Of a DNA stretch of 64,000 bases, positions 60,016 to 64,000 are shown piece by piece (the stretch's first letter is position 1; every line of letters starts with the position of its first letter). A program made the translations under genes and the position numbers. The notes under the pieces were generated by a model. That model was not told the DNA's origin. It searched no databases and saw only the letters and a list, made by a program, of their open reading frames with translations. This DNA comes from Leptolinea sp964397625 (GTDB lineage Bacteria; Chloroflexota; Anaerolineae; Anaerolineales; Anaerolineaceae): contig CAYNJT010000010.1 in assembly GCA_964397625.1 (NCBI GenBank), positions 12,229 through 76,228 of the forward strand. The letters are read 5' to 3'.

Positions 60016-60698
60016 CAGGCCGTTAATTTGTATCCTATACCGGTCACAGTTTCAATGTGGACACCACTGCCTTCTATTTTCGACCGCAATTGAGCAATAT
60101 GCACATCAACTGTGCGTGTCTGCCCAAAATATTCAAAACCCCATGCCAGGTTGAGCAATTTCTCGCGAGTTAAGACCAGACCCCGATTTTTTGCCAGAAC
60201 CCAGAGAACCTCAAATTCCTGAGTGCGCAGTGACAGCGGTTTATCTCCCATGTAAACTTCGCGTCGAGCAGGATCGATCACCAGGTTCCCTACTCGCAAC
60301 ATTTCTCCGCTGGTTTCTTTGCCGAACCGTTCTGATCTACGCAATATTACCTTTACCCGGGCAGTCAATTCGCGGGGATTAAATGGTTTTGTCATGTAAT
60401 CGTCAGCGCCGAGCTCCAAACCGAGGATTTTGTCAATATCATCATCCCGGGCAGTCAGCATGATCACCGGAACGTTGTTCTTTTCGCGCCGTAATCGCTT
60501 GCATACTTCCAGTCCGTCAAGTTCGGGCAGCATGACATCTAAAACCACAAGGTTGGGTTTTTTTGCGCGAATTGTGTCCAACGCATTTTTGCCGTCAGCA
60601 GAAGAAATGATCCGGTACCCTTCACGCTCGAGGTACATGCGTGCCAGTTGGATTATATTCGGCTCGTCGTCAACGAGCAGGATCAGTTCATCCGCCAT
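60015..60698 (-). CDS. OmpR-family response regulator
   Basis: A 227-residue regulator. Receiver domain: LLVDDEPNIIQLARMYLERE, phospho-Asp in LVVLDVMLPELDGLEVCKRL, VIMLTARDDDIDKILGLELG and the Lys in DDYMTKPFNPRELTAR. The winged-helix part has LSLRTQEFEVLWVLAKNRGL, LAWGFEYFGQTRTVDVHIAQ and VTGIGYKLTA. It lies 9 bases after ridA and overlaps the kinase gene by one base. It probably controls its own operon, but no binding repeat was recognised in the ridA promoter. Confidence 0.93.
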   Translation of the reverse strand: MADELILLVDDEPNIIQLARMYLEREGYRIISSADGKNALDTIRAKKPNLVVLDVMLPELDGLEVCKRLRREKNNVPVIMLTARDDDIDKILGLELGADDYMTKPFNPRELTARVKVILRRSERFGKETSGEMLRVGNLVIDPARREVYMGDKPLSLRTQEFEVLWVLAKNRGLVLTREKLLNLAWGFEYFGQTRTVDVHIAQLRSKIEGSGVHIETVTGIGYKLTA

Positions 60699-60707
60699 TT
60701 TTTGAAC

Positions 60708-61160
60708 TTACTTACTACCGCAACAGCATTCGGAACTTTCAGTTGAGGATTCATCCTCACCGTTTGGATCAATGGCAACCAGTTCGATTTCAACCAGGCC
60801 ATTTTTTGGTAAACCGGCTACTTGAATGGTAGAACGGGCGGGAAAATTCTCGTTAAAAAATTCACCGTAAATGGCATTCATCTTTTGAAAGTCAGCCATG
60901 TCTTTTAAAAACACTGTTGTCTTTACAACATGCGAAAGATCAGACCCGGCAGCTTCCAGAACATGTTTCAAGTTTGTCAGAACCTGGCGTGTCTGGGCTT
61001 CCAGGCCACCCTCAACCAGTTCGTTGGTCGCCGGATTCAACCCGGTTTGACCGGAACAATAAATGAAATGACCTGCCTTTATGGCGGCAGAATAAGGTCC
61101 CAGAGCCTTTGGCGCTTTAGGAGCGACAACCACTTTTTTTTCTTTACAAGAACAAGACAT
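60708..61160 (-). CDS. RidA-family protein with Cys-rich ends
   Basis: RidA enzymes hydrolyse reactive enamines/imines made by PLP enzymes. The core is clear: APKALGPYSAAIKAGHFIYC, SGQTGLNPATNELVEGGLEA, TTVFLKDMADFQKMNAIYGE and the catalytic-Arg region FPARSTIQVAGLPKNGLVEI with EL. Residues GPYS, the Arg and the late Glu are kept, so it may be active. Unusual additions are MSCSCKEKK at the start and SSECCCGSK at the end, which bring five extra Cys and could bind metal or form disulfides. AAGGAG precedes the ATG. It is the promoter-proximal gene of the polymer operon. Confidence 0.9.
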   Translation of the reverse strand: MSCSCKEKKVVVAPKAPKALGPYSAAIKAGHFIYCSGQTGLNPATNELVEGGLEAQTRQVLTNLKHVLEAAGSDLSHVVKTTVFLKDMADFQKMNAIYGEFFNENFPARSTIQVAGLPKNGLVEIELVAIDPNGEDESSTESSECCCGSK

Positions 61161-61185
61161 ATCGATTCTCCTTAACTATTAGGCT

Positions 61186-61214
61186 ATTCTAAGGCAAAGG
61201 TGATTTGTTGACAA
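61186..61214 (-). promoter_or_regulatory. Promoter of the ridA-led polymer operon
   Basis: Reverse-strand TTGTCA (61209-61214) and TAGAAT (61186-61191) are exactly 17 bases apart, ending 25 bases before the ridA ATG. On the plus strand a separate -10 box TATAAT (61243-61248) with weak TTGTGT at 17 bases could serve the divergent DUF4332 gene. Confidence 0.7.
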
Positions 61215-61288
61215 CAGATTTGTGTATAAATCAAAGAATATCTATAATTTTAATTTGAATACTTGGCATATATGAAAGGAGCACTAGT

Positions 61289-61693
61289 ATGACTGCCATT
61301 AAGGATATTGAAGGTATTGGGGATGTCTACATGAAGAAATTACACGCGATCGGTATCAACACAGTAGAAGCACTTCTGCAAAAAGGTGCCGCGAAAAAAG
61401 GCCGTGAAGAAATTGCCAAGCAATCAGGAATTGATGAACACAAAATCCTGGAATGGGTAAACCGGGCAGATCTGTACCGCATCAAAGGGATTGGTTCTGA
61501 GTATTCAGATCTACTGGAAGCTTCCGGAGTAGATACTGTAGTTGAATTATCCAAACGCCGCGCTGACAATTTGACCGAGAAGATGGTGGAAGTAAACGTG
61601 GAGAAGAAATTAGTACGGCGCATTCCCACCCAGCAAATGGTAGAGGGATGGATTAACGAAGCCAAAACCCTCCCGAGGATCGTCTCTTACTGA
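61289..61693 (+). CDS. DUF4332 helix-hairpin-helix protein
   Basis: A 134-residue protein with two helix-hairpin-helix repeats: IKDIEGIGDVYMKKLHAIGI near the start and YRIKGIGSEYSDLLEASGVD in the middle, each followed by a helical segment. This matches DUF4332, a domain related to the C-terminal repeats of DNA-binding proteins. It could bind DNA or RNA, but no catalytic residues are seen. GAAAGGAG precedes the ATG. A weak 7-bp hairpin (61733-61751) without a T-tract follows. Confidence 0.85.
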   Translation: MTAIKDIEGIGDVYMKKLHAIGINTVEALLQKGAAKKGREEIAKQSGIDEHKILEWVNRADLYRIKGIGSEYSDLLEASGVDTVVELSKRRADNLTEKMVEVNVEKKLVRRIPTQQMVEGWINEAKTLPRIVSY

Positions 61694-61794
61694 TCATTAC
61701 TATTTATCAGGGAATATGAAAACGGTGAAAAACTCCATTATGACAATGGAGAATTAAAGCCATTCTGTTCTTAACCATTGGGACACATCACTCC

Positions 61795-62415
61795 ATGGAA
61801 TCTATACAAATACTGGAAAATGGATTCTCATGGATAGTTGATAAATCCATACCGGAACAAACAATTAAGATACTGCTCGATGCCTCTTCTGTTTTAACCA
61901 CCTGGCTGGCTCATCCAGGTAGAGCCGATCATTACTCAAAAACGAAAAGAATAAAATACCTGGAAAATATCCATTGGAAACCTTCGCCTTTAATATGGCG
62001 CAAATTGGGGTTTCACCATGTTGAACTTTCCTCAGTTTTTATCGAACCAACGACACTTACAGTGAATATCGTTGTTCATGAAATCGCTCATGTTTTGGAT
62101 AATCGTCTCGGTATTCACCCCCTCGCAAGTGTCTTTGGCGGAGGCCCTTCGGATGAACTGGCCAGGTTTGTTGGATATGAGCCTGATCGCTTTTTCCCAC
62201 GTTTCCATGGTCTTCATTTCGAACAGGTTTTAAGCAATTCCGGATTGGAAGTCAATCCAACCGAGTACGGCCGCTCATTTGGCCCTGCTGAAGATTTTGC
62301 TGAAAGTTTTCGTCTGGCAGTTACTGATTCTGAGTTACTTGAAAAATCAGCTCCTCTTCGTTTTCAGTGGTTTGAAAATTGGAGGAAATTGCTTTATTCG
62401 GGAAGAATCCAATAA
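61795..62415 (+). CDS. Putative HEXXH zinc metalloprotease
   Basis: A 206-residue protein without a signal peptide. NIVVHEIAHVLDN holds HEIAH at 95-99, the zinc-binding HEXXH motif. GPAEDFAESFRLAV downstream offers Glu166 or Glu170 as third ligand, as in gluzincins. A similar 'VHEIAHxLDN ... P.EDFAESF' layout occurs in lethal-factor-like and other toxin-type zincins and in uncharacterised bacterial proteins. The rest of the sequence has no match I can name. It stands alone between the DUF4332 gene and comM. Proteolytic activity is inferred from the motif only. Confidence 0.65.
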   Translation: MESIQILENGFSWIVDKSIPEQTIKILLDASSVLTTWLAHPGRADHYSKTKRIKYLENIHWKPSPLIWRKLGFHHVELSSVFIEPTTLTVNIVVHEIAHVLDNRLGIHPLASVFGGGPSDELARFVGYEPDRFFPRFHGLHFEQVLSNSGLEVNPTEYGRSFGPAEDFAESFRLAVTDSELLEKSAPLRFQWFENWRKLLYSGRIQ

Positions 62416-62480
62416 TATCCTTTCCTTTTCCTTCTTGATATTCGATTGACATTTTTATGGTGGATAACTAAACTTTACCC

Positions 62481-64000
62481 ATGCTTTCAAAAATATACTC
62501 TTGCGCGGTCATTGGATTGGAGGGGGTCATTGTCGAGGTAGAGGTCGACACCGGCTCTGGTCTGCCGCGTATGGTCATCGTAGGGTTGCCTGACGCGGCT
62601 GTGCAGGAAAGTCGGGAAAGAGTCCGCTCAGCAGTAACCAATGCCGGTTTTGATTTCTGGCGCCATTTATTGACGGTTAACCTGGCGCCCGCCTCTGTCC
62701 GCAAAGAAGGCCCGGCGTATGATCTACCCATCGCTCTCGGTGTTTTGGCTGCCACCCGTCAGCTCGACCACGATTTGCTGTCAGACAGTCTGGTGATTGG
62801 CGAGTTATCGCTTGACGGAGCCGTGCGCCATGTGCGAGGTGTACTTCCCATGGCCGCCACCGCAAGGCAGCAGAATTTCAAACGGGTCTTCGTCCCGGTT
62901 TGCGATGCCGCGGAAGCCGCCTTGATCCCCGGATTGGAGGTTATTCCGGTTAACTCTCTTACAGAACTGGTTCTTTACCTGCGCGGCGAGATACATCTGG
63001 AAATCGCGCGATCGATCAATCCGGAAGATGTTCAAGAATCAATAGGATCTGATTTCAGTGAGATTAAAGGGCAGGAACATGCCAAACGCGCGCTGGAAGT
63101 GGCGGCCGCGGGAGGCCATAATGTTCTAATGATAGGACCGCCGGGCTCAGGAAAAACACTGCTGGCACGCGCCATGCCGTCCATTCTTCCAAAAATGACC
63201 ATTGATGAAGCGTTGGATGTTACCCGTATTTATTCGGTGGCAGACGCCCTTCCTCCGGATGTTCCTTTGTTGCGCGCGCGCCCCTTCCGGGCGCCCCACC
63301 ACACTATCAGCCATGCCGGTTTGGTGGGCGGCGGACATATCCCTCACCCCGGTGAAGTCTCACTGGCCCATCGCGGCGTTCTCTTCCTGGATGAACTTCC
63401 AGAATTTGGACAGCGCGTGCTTGAAGTCATGCGTCAGCCGATTGAAGACAAGGTGGTGACTATTAGTCGGGCAAATGGATCATTAACTTTCCCGGCCAAT
63501 TTTGAGTTGATTGGCGCGATGAATCCCTGCCCATGCGGCTATTATGGCGATCCTTTGCGTGCCTGCACCTGTTCTGACTCCACCGTAACGAAATATCAGA
63601 AACGCATATCCGGCCCTCTTCTGGATCGCATTGATATCCATATCCAGGTTCCCCGTGTGGAATACGAAAAATTATCCAGTGACCGAATGGGCGAACCATC
63701 CAATGTTATTCAAGCCAGAGTGGAAGCCGCCCGCGAAAAACAGCGAAAGCGGTTTTTGGATTCCAACGGATCCTTTGCCAACGGTGTCACCTGCAACGCG
63801 GATATGCGCCCCGCTGAGGTGCGGCAGTTCTGTGAATTGGATGAGGCCGGCCGCAACCTGATGAAAACGGCCAGCATGCAATTGCAGCTTTCCGCGCGAG
63901 CCTATCACAGGGTTTTAAAATTGGCCAGAACGATCGCAGACTTGAGTGGAAGCGAAAGAATCACATCTCCTCATTTGGCTGAAGCACTCCAATACAGACC
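62481..64000 (+). CDS. comM: ComM/YifB-family Mg-chelatase-like AAA ATPase (3' end cut by window)
   Basis: ComM is a helicase that extends branch migration of DNA taken up in natural transformation. All three parts are visible: the N-terminal Lon-like ChlI domain (MVIVGLPDAAVQESRERVRS), the AAA+ domain with Walker A MIGPPGSGKTLLARAM and Walker B VLFLDELPEFGQRVLEVMRQ, the zinc-finger-like stretch NPCPCGYYGDPLRACTCSD, and the C-terminal lid SARAYHRVLKLARTIADL. The last visible codons match the end of the family, so few residues are missing. Start ATG at 62481. Confidence 0.93.
   Translation, partial: MLSKIYSCAVIGLEGVIVEVEVDTGSGLPRMVIVGLPDAAVQESRERVRSAVTNAGFDFWRHLLTVNLAPASVRKEGPAYDLPIALGVLAATRQLDHDLLSDSLVIGELSLDGAVRHVRGVLPMAATARQQNFKRVFVPVCDAAEAALIPGLEVIPVNSLTELVLYLRGEIHLEIARSINPEDVQESIGSDFSEIKGQEHAKRALEVAAAGGHNVLMIGPPGSGKTLLARAMPSILPKMTIDEALDVTRIYSVADALPPDVPLLRARPFRAPHHTISHAGLVGGGHIPHPGEVSLAHRGVLFLDELPEFGQRVLEVMRQPIEDKVVTISRANGSLTFPANFELIGAMNPCPCGYYGDPLRACTCSDSTVTKYQKRISGPLLDRIDIHIQVPRVEYEKLSSDRMGEPSNVIQARVEAAREKQRKRFLDSNGSFANGVTCNADMRPAEVRQFCELDEAGRNLMKTASMQLQLSARAYHRVLKLARTIADLSGSERITSPHLAEALQYR

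Overview
The window looks like part of a draft chromosome of a Chloroflexota bacterium, probably class Anaerolineae. This is inferred from gene style, not from a marker gene: large sets of membrane GT-C glycosyltransferases, lipoproteins combining G5 and beta-propeller (PD40) domains, Thr/Pro-rich anchored proteins, serine/threonine kinases fused to propellers, and a Pst phosphate locus carrying a CHAD protein. Two runs of exactly 100 N (31268-31367 and 33748-33847) are scaffold gaps of unknown true length. No rRNA, CRISPR array or insertion sequence was seen. Two tRNA-Leu genes are present. No gene-free stretch exceeds 300 bases; the longest is about 180 bases, before psuG.

Layout. 1-364: the start of a tyrosine recombinase beside tRNA-Leu(GAG), possibly the edge of an integrated element. 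435-8190: plsX and a NERD-like membrane protein, rluB and scpB on the other strand, then a lipoprotein / G5-propeller lipoprotein / UDP-sugar decarboxylase / GtrA / rsmD run. 8200-12148: NUDIX hydrolase, PPi-type phosphofructokinase, orphan DegS-like kinase, SRPBCC membrane protein. 12295-22696: six tandem multi-pass membrane proteins, mostly GT-C glycosyltransferase-like, on the minus strand and a seventh divergent one. 22711-23844: a GNAT protein with its own terminator.

23960-35857 is the phosphate region. phoP-phoR is followed by a terminator, a PHO-box-like promoter and then pstS-pstC-pstA-pstB-phoU. The same strand continues without a clear break into two odd thymidylate-kinase-like proteins, a CHAD protein, a metallophosphoesterase, a stand-alone HD domain like the C-terminus of Ppx/GppA, and an SAM hydrolase. 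CHAD and Ppx-type HD domains point to polyphosphate, so this looks like a Pho-controlled phosphate/polyphosphate module and is the best candidate here for an undescribed system.

35832-43918: a minus-strand chain yebC-ruvC-trmH-ruvA, then a dehydrogenase/oxidoreductase fusion, a heparinase-like protein and a GT4 glycosyltransferase, whose 3' end overlaps the start of phoP. 44022-47956: pentapeptide-repeat protein, tRNA-Leu(UAA), PHP phosphoesterase, psuG, Thr/Pro-rich protein. 48053-52206: two tandem kinase-propeller proteins, the second with a degenerate kinase domain. 52203-61160: an apparent eight-gene operon (RidA, response regulator, histidine kinase, GT2, sugar-phosphate transferase, NDP-sugar dehydratase, two FemAB-like transferases) for a surface polymer. 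61289-64000: DUF4332 protein, HEXXH protein and comM, which runs off the end.
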